From NCBI GenBank assembly GCA_020055645.1, contig CM034547.1, positions 52,516,909-52,580,908 on the forward strand: DNA of 64,000 bases, in the 5' to 3' direction. Source of the DNA: Tomocerus qinae (Eukaryota > Arthropoda > Collembola > Entomobryomorpha > Tomoceridae). Of the stretch, positions 1-10,800 are shown piece after piece (position 1 is the first letter of the stretch; each line of letters opens with the position of its first letter). Below the pieces are notes generated by a model, which saw nothing but the letters and a program-made list of their open reading frames with translations, did not search any database and had not been told where the DNA came from. The position numbers and the translations under genes are program-made.

Positions 1-3000
1 GTCTTGAGTCCAGGCAAGAAGCTAAACTAGTAAATAGAATCGAAAGAAATGAGAAAAATAATAAGAGAGAAAAGTAATTTGGTCTATAGATCCCTCCTCT
101 ACCAGGACTATCTCTATCTCTACAACTAAATTACTTTGGAATGAAATCAAGAATTATTTTCTACCTGAATCTATTAGCATTACATTTATATTATACTAGA
201 GATAAAGGGCCCCTTGTAGAACAATGCATCACAAGGGCATTCTTTTCCCCGTACAAGGGCTGGATAGAGTAATTATCTCTGTGGCTGATATGATACTATG
301 GCTCGCCTGAGTAAATCCCATCGAATCCTTTATGAGATGACTAAAAGACCAAGCGATAGATAAGAGCCCATTCTGAGTCTGACATGATTTTCATTAGATC
401 TCTCAATGAGCAGATTTACAACATGGAACAGCTTGTGAGATCTCGTTCACAGATTCTTATGGGTGGCAAGAGCATTGAGTCAGATAATAAAAAGACTCTA
501 AAAAGAGGATTCCTGTCTTGAGTGTCTTGTCCTCTTATTTAAGATCCTATACACATAGGAACAACAATAAGAATGAAAAGCACAACTGATATTAGATATG
601 CATTTTACTATTTACAGATAAGTATAGGTATAACACAAAAGGATATAAAGCAGTAAAGTAAAAGCAAAGGATTCGTATGAAATTGGATTGGAGCTGGTAA
701 ATGATCATGTTGAACAAACATCAGACGACAAGACGTGAACCGAACGGAACGCACGGATAAAATGACCCTTTAGGTTCGGTTACGATGAAATCAGATAAGT
801 AACTAAGTAACTTGACAAGAGAGACAATCAGAGAGCACAGTATTCCATATGTAGCTCCTCCGTAAGTAGTAAAAGCTCACAAACCAAGAAAAAAGCAACC
901 CTTTTGGTACAACAACCCGTTAAAAATTAAATTTTAGATATGGTTGCGGTTTCACTATAACTACGTCTATTACTTCACCACTCTCTCCATTACAAAACAC
1001 ATCTGTAAGTGCACACAACGATTATATAGGTAGACATTCGTCTATTTGACTCTTCCTGCCTACAGTACCATAAAATCCTATCTCTAATGCAATATAATGG
1101 TGATACAAACTCATTCTACAAAGTAAAAGTACAGATAATCCTTTTTTGGTCTCATCTTATGTCCTCTCATTCTCATCCAGTCCCTTATTGTTAGCTACAA
1201 CTACATTTTTCCGGCCTGGACATATCATACCTACCTTCTGTGGTTCAACAAACAAACAATTTAACCCTATCTCTCTCAAATTCATCCTAAACACCAAATA
1301 ATCATAGCCGCTAATTTTATTTGTCACATTACATTTTAAAATTCATCAAGTTTTACAGATAATCACAATCCAATTTATTCATATAATGCTAACAATTTTG
1401 CAATTATGAATGTTTTTGCATTTCGCATGTGTAGAATTGTTTTTGTAGGTTGTGAGTAAATATTTTTGAGTTTGAGTTGGTTGTAAGAAAATGTCCAATA
1501 TGTTTGTATTTCTGACCTTTGAACGATACAAATAGGATATTGGCGCAATTTGGATGTTGTACATAGTTGAGTAGTGAGGATATGGTTTGGCCGTATGGCC
1601 TCTTGAGACGTGGCTTCAGTTTCCCTTACATTTACTTAAGTTACATAGCTGGAGATCAGAAAGGAAGCTATCCCATCCAATTGGAAATTCCAGAAGAAGG
1701 AAAAGAGACGAGAGCAATGTTAATGTTGAATGTCTGAGACTGAATGTGAATGTGCGAATAGGGAGGACAGGGAAGACACATGCACACGACAACGACTTTT
1801 CTGTAGAAAGTGAGTCGAGTGCATTATTGCTGTGTGACAGGAGGACAGGGGCAGGAGGAGAAAACTTTTCTATATAGATTCGACTTCGACTGTCGCCACA
1901 AAAGTACCTACACACCCTATATAGTAGTAGTTATAATAGTACAGATGTGTTTACTATTGGTAGGATGTAGGATAGCAATTTGATGTAATATTATGCTAGT
2001 GGAATTGTACGGAGAAAGAGAGCAGTTAAATAGCTCGGTAGTTCATGTATACAATAAGTGACTGAGTATTAGTGGCATATATAGTGGGAAGGTAAGTAAG
2101 TATTTCTGGAGAGAATGTGCAGTATGAGTTCTTGTAGGTATATCCAGGCTGGAGGAGAGGAGGAACGACTTTTGATCCCATTGGGATCTACACGATGCTT
2201 TTTGCCTTGATTGAAAAACATGAAAGTGCACTTTCGCTTAGTAGATTGGCATTGCCTCATTTCGGACTGACTTTCGCTAAGTATTATTTATATCGTTTCT
2301 CGACTAGTTTCTACTTTTCGACTCCTGTTTGCCTCTATCTCTGCCCCAGTCCCTAAACTCACTCTCTCCTGATTTTACTTAACTTTACTGTAGTTGTTGT
2401 TACTTAAATCTAATCCACTCACTACTTACTTCTTCAGTTTCATCCTCGTCTTGTCCTCCATAAGGCGATTCTACCATTCCACCCGTAAATGCAATATCCC
2501 GTACTATGTTACAGCAAAAGAAATAAGGCTTCTATTTAGCTAATAGGGGAGAGTCTAGCTAATCGTAAAAGAGAAAGAGGACAATGCTTGGATTCATTTG
2601 GACTTGACTATAGTCGAGAAAACTCCATAATTACTTTAAGAGTGTAGAATGTCAGAAGGATGGCAATCTACATCTCATCTCTTAATCTAACACCTTGACT
2701 TAATATTGGTTAGCTCAAATGCTACCCTCCTCCACACTAACTATACACTAAATTAGACAAGATTTAGCCTGAATCTTTATTTCATTACACTATAAGTAAA
2801 CCAGAGACTCTGAATCCCAGATTGGCCTTCTACACTCTCCCTTTATATTAGTTCAGCACACTTTTAATGAGTCATCCAGCTTGACTTTAGTTTGACTTTT
2901 AATGAGTCGTTAATACGTAATAGCCTCGTAAAACACTTTTACAGCTCGCAAAATCAAAACTAATGACTTTATTTCAGATCCGGGCCCTTTACACCCAAAC

Positions 3001-3485
3001 TCGACACAAAAGGATTTACTCCCGTCTTCAAACTCAGTCTCAAGCCTGTTGTTAAATATCAATGAATTATTTATTAACAAAATTAAATTTGACAGTGACA
3101 ATGATTACGTTATCATCACAGTACATAGACAGTAGTTGCACAATCTACACAGCTCCATTTACTACTCATCCCACTGAGTCACTAAACTCTTTCTTTTAAT
3201 GTACTTTTTTATATTTCAACAACAAGTGTGTCATTGTCATTTTAAACTCCGCAGGGTAGGGAATCCTATTGAGTCTCTTCATTCTCATTTTATGTCCTCG
3301 TTTATACTCTTAAAAACAAATTTACAAATTGGATATCTGTCAGCTATAAACTTTTTATGCCATTTCATTCTAAACCATCTTACATGTCGCAACCTTACCC
3401 ATTCTCATGTCCTATAAAATCAATCAATAATTACAACTTACCAAATGTGTAATCCCTTAAGCATTAACTACATCTAAATATTTAT
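1..3485. other. Non-coding stretch, no gene recognised
   Basis: No open frame here exceeds about 100 codons, and the short ones overlap on both strands without family motifs or convincing splice signals. The sequence is AT-rich and irregular, with short purine-rich runs and scattered TTGACT-like words (for example near 2881-2900). I see no RNA gene or transposon termini. It could be intergenic or part of a large intron of a gene outside the window. Confidence 0.6.
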
Positions 3486-3825
3486 AATTAAACAATTAAA
3501 CGAACACATGATGTTCGATTGTAATTCTATGAGGACGACTTATGGGAAGGGGTTATATTATATTACTAAGTAGTAGACCTCTACTTTCCGCGATAGACCA
3601 CACTATTTCAAAGAAAGAAAAGACGCGCCATTGCGCTTCCAATACAGCCTCTATCCACTCTAAAACGCCATTAATTTCAAAGATGTTTGCATGAAAAAAG
3701 GGGTTGTATTTCTTTTTTGTTTAAAAAAAATACTTTTTGATGGGCAGGGTGGGTATAACCCCTTCCCATAAGTCGTCCTCATAGAATTACAATCGAACAT
3801 CATGTGTTCGTTTAATTGTTTAATT
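3486..3825. repeat. 340 bp palindromic repeat with perfect 72 bp inverted arms
   Basis: Positions 3486-3557 and 3754-3825 are perfect reverse complements (72 bp each). Each arm has two parts. The outer 37 bp (3486-3522 and 3789-3825) looks like ordinary AT-rich DNA. The inner 35 bp (3523-3557 and 3754-3788) resembles the terminus of the neighbouring DIRS-like element: it begins aattctat and carries ggacgacttatg. Positions 3558-3674 continue as an identical inverted copy of that element's right end (7451-7547). The unit is therefore a small relative or terminal fragment of the same family. It is flanked by mirrored DNA and abuts the full element; the last four bases (aatt) are shared. Either the whole 340 bp is a non-autonomous element with 72 bp termini, or a 266 bp element sits in an inverted duplication. 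Confidence 0.85.
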
Positions 3826-3872
3826 CTATTTCGGACGACTTATGGTCGGGGTTATATTATATTACTAAGTAG
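3822..3872 (+). repeat. Left inverted terminus of DIRS-like element
   Basis: This 51 bp segment begins aattctatttcgg and ends ttactaagtag. It matches the reverse complement of 7548-7598 without a mismatch. Perfect identity of the two ends indicates recent replication or conversion of one end from the other. The first four bases coincide with the end of the adjacent palindromic repeat. Confidence 0.92.
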
Positions 3873-4174
3873 ATGTTCAAATAACATGCAAACAATATTA
3901 CACGAGTTCCAAAATGGTAGCATTAAGTTTTGTATATTATTCTATGAATGTTATACTTGACATGAGCTATACAGTAACACCGATTGAGCAAAGTCTGTAT
4001 TGTAGGCTATAGGCCGATTGTAGAACTTTGCGAACACCATTGAAGTCATTCAGTCTTTCGAATGACTTTCAAATCTATGCCGTTGATGAACTTGACAATG
4101 ACTCAATCATTATTCTGGCACTATCGATAGGAACTTGTTTCCTTATTAATGCTTGTAGGATAACTTCGCTGCCA
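3873..4174 (-). pseudogene. Truncated tyrosine recombinase of DIRS-like element
   Basis: A third frame overlaps the end of the RT-RH frame, reading SEVILQALIRKQ, then VPIDSARIMIESLSSSS, before a stop at 4075-4077. This pattern (a helix, then an IMxxSLSxxT-like segment) is how DIRS and retron-like tyrosine recombinases begin. After the stop, recombinase-like residues seem to continue briefly with further stops, and the sequence then runs directly into the left terminus. Only about 300 bp are available, whereas a full recombinase needs roughly a kilobase. The catalytic R-H-R-Y region is therefore absent. The copy cannot make its own integrase. The domain call rests on a short segment and is an inference supported by position. 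Confidence 0.6.
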
Positions 4175-6176
4175 CCAGGGAAAGTTGGTCCGCTATTCGA
4201 TGTCTTGTGCTAAATGGAGACAACAAAAGATTGTCACTTGGTGAAAATTTTAACCATTTGTCTTTTGCTAACTTAGCAAAAAGAGGGTACCAATGCTGTG
4301 ATGGCCAATGGGGTACCACTACAATCCCTTCAGCTTTGTCATCGACAATCTTTTTCAAGGTTCTGCCTACCATATTAAATGGTGGAAAAGCATAAAAGTT
4401 TCTCTCATTCCAATTTATTGTAAAGGCATCTATTGCCTCCGAACTAGGATTTGGTTTCCATGAAACGAAACTTTTACATTTATTGTTGATTGAACTGGCA
4501 AAAAGATCTATTTCCGGTTCACCAAAACAATCAACAATTTTTTCAAAAGCGAATGGGTTTAATTCCCATTCATATTCTTGGTCCCGACTTCGAGACTCTC
4601 TGTCTGCTACCGTGTTTTCTTTTGAAGGAATATATGAGGCAAATACCCATATATTCCTGAATTCACAGAATTGCCAAAAGGCTCTGGACACGGAATTAAG
4701 GTTTGAAAATTTTGGACCTCCCATTTTATTTATATAGGCGACAGCAGTGGTGTTGTCAATCCTAAAAAGCAATTGACAATTACTAAGATCTTTAGCATAA
4801 GATTTGAGAGCATATAGAGCTGCTATTAATTCCAGCTCATTAATATGTAACTGTCTTTGCTTTTCCGACCATAGGCCTCGAGTTGTGATGCCATTACAAA
4901 CAGCTCCCCATCCGGAACGCGAAGCATCCGTAAAAATTACCCTATGAAAACAGTCGTTTCTAATAGGGCCGATACCAAATTCCAATTTCTTTTGCCACCA
5001 CAATAAATCCAACTTAGATTGGCCACTTAATTTCATGACAGTGTCGAAATCGTTATCAGACTTTCGCAAGGCATCGCATTTTTCTTTCTCAAAAATTTTT
5101 GTATACAATATACAAAAAGAAAAAGCATAGCGGACTGAAATTAGTTGACCTATCAGTTGCGCAAAATCTCTTATTATGCAACATGTGCTATTAATAAAAC
5201 GTTCTACGTTCTTCGCAATCTTTTTCCTTTTTTCTGTGGTGATACTGATCTCGTAGCATTTAGAATTAATTACGTAACCGAGATATTCCACCATTTGGGA
5301 GGGAACAATTTTTGATTTCTCCCAATGAATTAGAAAACCAAGGCGTTGTAAAAACCCTATGGTAAAATTAACATTATATTGGCACTCAGTTTCAGTTGGC
5401 TCTATGCAGAAAATGTCATCTAAATAGTCAACAGATGACAATTTTTGATTCCTCAAGTAGGTCATAGCCACTTTCATAATTTTTGTAAATAAGTATGGAG
5501 CTATATTTAGACCAAAAGGGATGCAAGTAAACTGGTAAAGTTTTCCTTTCCACTGGAAACGGAAATACTTCCTATGTTTTTTGTATAAGGGGATTAAAAA
5601 ATAGGCATCTTGAAGGTCAATAGTTGCCATATAGCTATCCCTTCTCACCAGTTGTATTGCGGATCGAACATCTGTCAACTTGAAGTGAGGAGGATCAATG
5701 AAATTATTAAGATTTTTTAGGTTTATTACAAACCTAGAGTTTCCGTTTTTCTTGGGAACAAGAAAGTAGGAAGAAATAAATTCATTGTTTGCATGAGAGC
5801 ATAATTCAATAGCGCCTTTTGTGAGAAGCTCATTGATAGACGCTTGCATCTTCGTCGTTTCTGTAGGACTTAATTCTGGCTCACCAGGGACATAAACTTG
5901 TTTAGGCTGACTGTTAAAAGGCACCCTGTACCCTTGTAACCAACCTAAAACTACTGGAGCAGCCTTAATGTTTTGCCATTCCGAAAGGAAAAATTTTAAT
6001 CTTCCTGCAATTATTACCTGGTCTGAAGTTATTTCCGATTGCTTGTTTTCTTCTGCCCGCCGTACTGACGATAGGGTTTTGTCAGTGACGGGCGTTCGGA
6101 GTTTAAAGACTCCTTGGAATTTCCTTTTGTGGATGTGCGAGAATTTTTCGATCCACTTTTGTTGCTTGTTCTGGTG
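4146..6176 (-). CDS. DIRS-like reverse transcriptase / RNase H polyprotein
   Basis: This frame is open from 6176 (just after a stop at 6177-6179) to the TAA at 4146. It encodes reverse transcriptase followed by RNase H, which copy the element's RNA into DNA. Visible in order: VLGWLQGYRVPF upstream of the fingers; RFVINLKNLN; ATIDLQDAYF (first catalytic Asp); FTCIPFGLNIAPYLF; VDYLDDIF (YxDD active site); LGFLIHWEKSK and VEYLGYVI (palm and thumb). RNase H follows with FTDASRSGWG, NELELIAALYAL, RIDNTTAV and VADRESR, giving the expected D-E-D-D set. The C-terminal tail (EIDLFAS, FYAFPPFN, VPHWPSQHWYP) is typical of DIRS elements. All catalytic residues look intact. No ATG occurs in this frame before the conserved LGW region, and the frame lies -1 relative to gag with a 148 bp overlap. 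Expression by frameshifting from gag is therefore likely. Confidence 0.9.
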   Translation of the reverse strand, partial: HQNKQQKWIEKFSHIHKRKFQGVFKLRTPVTDKTLSSVRRAEENKQSEITSDQVIIAGRLKFFLSEWQNIKAAPVVLGWLQGYRVPFNSQPKQVYVPGEPELSPTETTKMQASINELLTKGAIELCSHANNEFISSYFLVPKKNGNSRFVINLKNLNNFIDPPHFKLTDVRSAIQLVRRDSYMATIDLQDAYFLIPLYKKHRKYFRFQWKGKLYQFTCIPFGLNIAPYLFTKIMKVAMTYLRNQKLSSVDYLDDIFCIEPTETECQYNVNFTIGFLQRLGFLIHWEKSKIVPSQMVEYLGYVINSKCYEISITTEKRKKIAKNVERFINSTCCIIRDFAQLIGQLISVRYAFSFCILYTKIFEKEKCDALRKSDNDFDTVMKLSGQSKLDLLWWQKKLEFGIGPIRNDCFHRVIFTDASRSGWGAVCNGITTRGLWSEKQRQLHINELELIAALYALKSYAKDLSNCQLLFRIDNTTAVAYINKMGGPKFSNLNSVSRAFWQFCEFRNIWVFASYIPSKENTVADRESRSRDQEYEWELNPFAFEKIVDCFGEPEIDLFASSINNKCKSFVSWKPNPSSEAIDAFTINWNERNFYAFPPFNMVGRTLKKIVDDKAEGIVVVPHWPSQHWYPLFAKLAKDKWLKFSPSDNLLLSPFSTRHRIADQLSLVAAKLSYKH

Positions 6177-7186
6177 TTAGGTTTAGATTTCTCCTGTAAA
6201 TCCAAAGCCGACTTTTCGATCTCTTTTGCTGTTTTTATACGTTGAGTAAGATCAGCTCCAAAGAGATACTCATCTACTAGCCCAGATTCCGCTGCTTTTC
6301 TCATACCTTGCTTTAAGCTAGGTAACAAAGCTGAACGTCGCTTAAAGGACAAATTGTGATGTAGGTCACAAAGTAAACGTCCTGAATCGCCCAAGGAGCG
6401 ATAAATGTCTTTAAAATCCTTTTGATTTTGTAGGGCTAGCATTAAATTCAGACCAGAACCCAAAGCTGAAACCGCTGTTGAGACTTGTGAATGAATGTTG
6501 ACCATTTGATCATCCTTCTTCTTGGAATCGTTTTGCAGAAAGCCATCAAACTCTATGTTTAGCTTTGGTACGGAGAGAAATTTCGAGTTCTCCGGGACCG
6601 GATATTTCTTGGAAATATTGGTACGGTCATCGGCCATTAGGCCGTCCTCAACAATCGGTTTCCAACGAGATAAGATCTCGGAATGCATTGAGGGGCCGTA
6701 CTCTATTTTCTTCTCTGGAGCACTTCCCAATGATTCCAATATGTCGTCATCCACAGGAATATGCATCTCCAGACTATCATTGTCGATAGCAGATTTGTCG
6801 GTAGCAGAAACACCGTGTCGCGAAGCGATACTGTGTAATGACGAATCGTCAGATTCGGTACTGCTTGCTCTGTCTCTCGTCACAGTAACCTTGTCCGTCT
6901 CGAAGAGATGGACAGGCTTTGAATTCGACTCGACGAGTTGAATTCGTTTTTTGGTCTCCAGTTTTTCCAGTCTACTGAGTATTTCCCTATAAATATCAGT
7001 GGACGAGGATTCACTTCTTGAATAGGGTGACCGGTGACGAGACCGACTTCGAGTAGGGCTCCTGTTATGAGATCGTCGAGTAGAGCGCGATGAGCGATCA
7101 GTTTCGGAATGACGATCTCGATGACGACGGTTATGACTTGTTTCTTCATAATGACGATGTTTTCTATCCCGATGTCTTCCGCTCAT
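6029..7186 (-). CDS. DIRS-like Gag protein
   Basis: An open frame of 385 codons begins at the ATG at 7184-7186 (MSGRHRDRKHRHYEE). It is open slightly further upstream but without another ATG. The first 75 residues are an arginine/serine-rich stretch with SR and RS dipeptides (TRSRSRHRSPYSRSESSS), suited to RNA binding or nuclear speckle targeting. A short coiled-coil-like segment follows (IYREILSRLEKLE), then an acidic serine-rich middle. The later region is helical (VSTAVSALGSGLNLMLALQNQ; LCDLHHNLSFKRRSALLPSL) and resembles the capsid-like part of DIRS Gag proteins. The tail is basic and serine/threonine rich. No zinc knuckle is present, which is usual for DIRS Gag. The 3' end overlaps the RT frame by 148 bp. 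Assignment rests on position and composition as well as the helical region. Confidence 0.75.
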   Translation of the reverse strand: MSGRHRDRKHRHYEETSHNRRHRDRHSETDRSSRSTRRSHNRSPTRSRSRHRSPYSRSESSSTDIYREILSRLEKLETKKRIQLVESNSKPVHLFETDKVTVTRDRASSTESDDSSLHSIASRHGVSATDKSAIDNDSLEMHIPVDDDILESLGSAPEKKIEYGPSMHSEILSRWKPIVEDGLMADDRTNISKKYPVPENSKFLSVPKLNIEFDGFLQNDSKKKDDQMVNIHSQVSTAVSALGSGLNLMLALQNQKDFKDIYRSLGDSGRLLCDLHHNLSFKRRSALLPSLKQGMRKAAESGLVDEYLFGADLTQRIKTAKEIEKSALDLQEKSKPNTRTSNKSGSKNSRTSTKGNSKESLNSERPSLTKPYRQYGGQKKTSNRK

Positions 7187-7547
7187 GTCTGTAAGGATTC
7201 TAATAAATGTCAATATTAAATTCTGATGAATGACAAAATATCCTTACCACTACCAGGTGTAATATCAATATTATTTACAAGAGTGAAGGATAATACAAAT
7301 ATCACATTTTCATACAATTGCAAATATTTATGAGAAAAACATACCACCCCACCGAATTTACCGATATATCTTCGTTAAAATTGAAAACTGAAGATTTTTC
7401 AGGAGGGATAATTAGGCTGCGTGTGGTTGCTATCGCACAAAGAGAAGTAATGGCGTTTTAGAGTGGATAGAGGCTGTATTGGAAGCGCAATGGCGCGTCT
7501 TTTCTTTCTTTGAAATAGTGTGGTCTATCGCGGAAAGTAGAGGTCTA

Positions 7548-7598
7548 CTACTTAGTAATATAATATAACCCCGACCATAAGTCGTCCGAAATAGAATT
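7548..7598 (-). repeat. Right inverted terminus of DIRS-like element
   Basis: This is the exact reverse complement of 3822-3872. Inward of it, positions 7451-7547 are also found, inverted and identical, in the palindromic repeat at 3558-3674. The match of this end therefore extends beyond the terminal repeat into that smaller unit. Being upstream of the Gag start, this end presumably contains the element's promoter (inference from the family). Confidence 0.9.
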
Positions 7599-7870
7599 GC
7601 TGTTTCTTACAATATACATATTAATGACATAACTAAACCAATTTCATCTGTACATCAATAGTAATTTTAATATATTTAATCTAGAATACATAGAATAATA
7701 TGTGTGCAAAAACGCAAATCTTAGTCATAGTAGAGCAAAATAATTTGAAGTACACTTTGTCGAATGTGCATAGTATACGAATTAAAAATGTATCTATCTA
7801 AAGTGAATGTAAATGTAAAAGGTATAGTGAGTAGAAAACAATGTAGGGAGTAGGACAATTTTGGTAGTAG

Positions 7871-7890
7871 GAAGGGAGGGAGGGAGAGAG
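7871..7890. repeat. Short GGGA/GA purine repeat
   Basis: A purine-only run made of gggagggag units followed by agagag, just right of the DIRS-like element. It is a simple microsatellite with no sign of function. Confidence 0.7.
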
Positions 7891-10800
7891 TCTGGGATGT
7901 GGTATTGGCCTTAAGTGTTGTTAGTGAGTTAAGGAGAGGGATTGTGACGTGAAGTTGTAGGTAATAATAGTTTAATTGTAATATTAAGGTTTGTCTATCT
8001 CAACGAGGGCCTTTTAATGAATTTATTTCGACGAGGCGAGGCTAGTGGAAGCAATCTTGTGAAAAAGCTCCGTTGTTTTCTGTATCTACTTGACTCTGAC
8101 TAAAGAGTTCTTCTGTTAATTTACATCAAATGCTCCGATTTGCATGTTTATTGCTTTTTCTTCCTCTGCCATTCAAATTTCAATTCACCATGCGATGCAT
8201 TGCCAAGCCACGCTATGCACACATAATAAGTGAGTACAATAAGCAAATCAAGTCGAGTCTGACTCAACCGACTAAACCTAGCAGCTCTCATCTATCTCCT
8301 TCCATTCCATCTACCTTTTCTATAAATTGTCCACAGCAGAGTCTACTATTCTCCATTCAATTACTACATTGCAATTTTCATTAAAGGGTTAGTTAATCTC
8401 ATCTTGCTTTGTTTTGTTTAGGCACACAAGTAATAATATCTTGGCTACTAAATACGTTTCCTCTACTTCACTTTGCATTGGTTTTCCAATTTCTTATGTA
8501 ATTGCATGCATGAATAGGTTAAAGCAAACAGTATGCGTGGGGCCTTTTCTCTCTCATGTTAGATATAACTCAGTTGTTGTTCTATGCTCAAAATTAAAAC
8601 ATGAAACGCAATGCACACTGGAAGGGAGTTACCTGACTTATTAACTAACGATAAATCTGAAACCTAACTTGCCTTACTACTGCAAGTATCTTTCAACTAT
8701 TTCTCAACCACTGCAAAAATGCAAAACACAAACTGGACTGCTTCTAAAATCAACGTTTAGGATTTTTATGCGTATGGTCAATCTCCCACCACCAACAGAA
8801 AATATACATTTGAGGTAGGTAGGTATTGCATGTAGTATACTAATACTTTAATGTAATGCAAACGAAAATAGTGTAGCATGTGGATATTCAATGTTCACAC
8901 ACAAATGCAGATCAACTCTGTTGTGTGCTTGTAGACGTCAAATAGCTTTGGCATTTATTTGGCTGCACCTTTTCATGCAATTACCGTCCATCATTCTAAA
9001 TCTGCATTGCAATAAAATAATGCATGTTATGTTTTCGTACTTATAATACAGCAAATAATCCTGTACATTGTATATACAATAGCTATATAGCTATAGAACA
9101 AGCTATTCAAAAAGTTAAGTGAGATTCTGAGCAGGTCTGACCGAACTGGACTTGGCTTTGCGATTTACTTACAAATATGCTGCGTTCCAACTATTGTTTA
9201 TGACAGTGACAATACCCTTGGAGCAACAGCAGGCATCACGTACGCGATAATAAACGAGTTGTACTAAATAAGGCAGAAAGAAATATCAGATCGGATTTTC
9301 TCTAACTGCTTACTACTGAAATCCTTCTTTACACTATCCTAACTATATATTATAATAGCCAAAGCAAACAAATTGTATTTTTTATTTTCTATTTTAAACC
9401 CATTTGTGTACGCACTAGGTTCGTGTTTTAGCTAACTCGTGTCGAAATGCATGAGATATGCTAAAGCATGGTAAATAGTAGTTGATTTCCTTATTGTAGT
9501 GTAAATATGTAAATGTATACATACATAGTTACGTCATTAGGACAGATATTTCATTATCACACGTGTATCGTCGAGCACACTACAAGAAAATCTGTAATTG
9601 AAGAATAAATAATATTAGTATGCGAGCGAGTCCGTTGCTAGTTCATACTTGGTAATTCAAGTTCATGTTAAATTTTATAGGTGTCATAATTTAGCTTGAT
9701 TTTTAAATTGCATGTGAGTAAGCCAATAGATTTGTGCGAGCGAGTGGCTGAGAGGCAAAGCCCGAGAGAGATGAATGAGATTGTGTATGGAGTATAAAAC
9801 AAAATGAACTAACAGAACTTTTACTGGACTGGAAAACAGGAGTTGGGGAATAACCGTTAAAATCCGTGTTTGTAGGTAAAACTGTTGGTGGGGGAAGATT
9901 AATGTTTTTCAGTCACAAGTCCCACTATCACTCTCTCGAATATCTGCCATTCTACAGAAACCTATTACAATTTGCCATAATTTGACTTGAAAAAAACACA
10001 TATTTATATTTACAGGTAGGAGGAGGAGGACGTAGTGCGATGTGGAGAAATAAATACAAATTTGAAAATGGAAAAGAAGATGATGCGATACTGAGTTGGG
10101 ACTCCTGCTTTCGCATTACTCGCATTCGAGTCTAATTTTAGTTGGATTTCTCGTGTGTGCGGGCAATTAAAGTTGTAGGCTTTGAAAGCAATTAGGTTCT
10201 TACGTGCGAATGGCTTTGTAATAATATGAAAGTCTGATTTAGTGACATGCCCTGCCTGTTTTACTCTACAACCAAGCCTTAGTTCTCTCGACTATAATAA
10301 TATACGATAACATTACTTCTACTACTGAATAGTCAAGTACATAGATTATTAGCAAAAGCTCACTCACAATCAGTAAGTGGTTAGCTGTCTTGCTCTCCTT
10401 GCTTGGCATAGGTAGAAGCTCCTACTGCTTCTTGTATTTATTATATCCAAACTATAATATAAAATCTAATGCATTTTACATTCATCCGTATTGGCTTACC
10501 TTATATATATTATAATATTCATATAATATAGATCTTATTAGCTAATATCAGTATGCTACACTTCCCTAGTTGTGTTATGTTCGTTTGACTTGATTTCGTT
10601 TGATTTGGTTGTTGGTTAGCGTAGAATTAAAGCAAGTGAAGCATAAGCACACACATTATACCTATATCGAAGTAGTTTGACTTTGAGTTGGAATAATAAT
10701 GTATAGGATGGCTGCACGATCTCCGTCGAGCTCTCTCCTCCTCTTTCCATCCATGAATATTGCTCCCGTTGGCTTGATTATGATGTAATAAATCCTCTTC

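Larger units (their letters stand above)
3822..7598 (-). mobile_element. DIRS-like (tyrosine-recombinase type) retrotransposon, integrase lost
   Basis: A 3777 bp element bounded by perfect 51 bp inverted termini (3822-3872 and 7548-7598). On the minus strand it carries a Gag-like frame, an overlapping RT/RNase H frame, and the beginning of a tyrosine recombinase frame broken by stop codons. The order Gag, RT-RH, YR, the inverted termini, the absence of an LTR, protease or DDE integrase, and the C-terminal extension of the RT-RH protein (IDLFAS, YAFPPF, PHWPSQHWYP) are characteristic of the DIRS order. No target-site duplication is visible at the ends, as expected for recombinase-mediated insertion. 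I did not find an internal complementary region matching the termini; it may be missing along with the recombinase. Gag and RT-RH have no internal stops, so the copy is either fairly young or mobilised in trans. Confidence 0.88.

Noticed and set aside
4146-7186. LTR retrotransposon (Gypsy or Copia) interpretation of the Gag/RT cluster
   Set aside because: There are no LTRs, no protease and no DDE integrase; the ends are inverted, and the RT-RH tail and recombinase stump fit DIRS elements.
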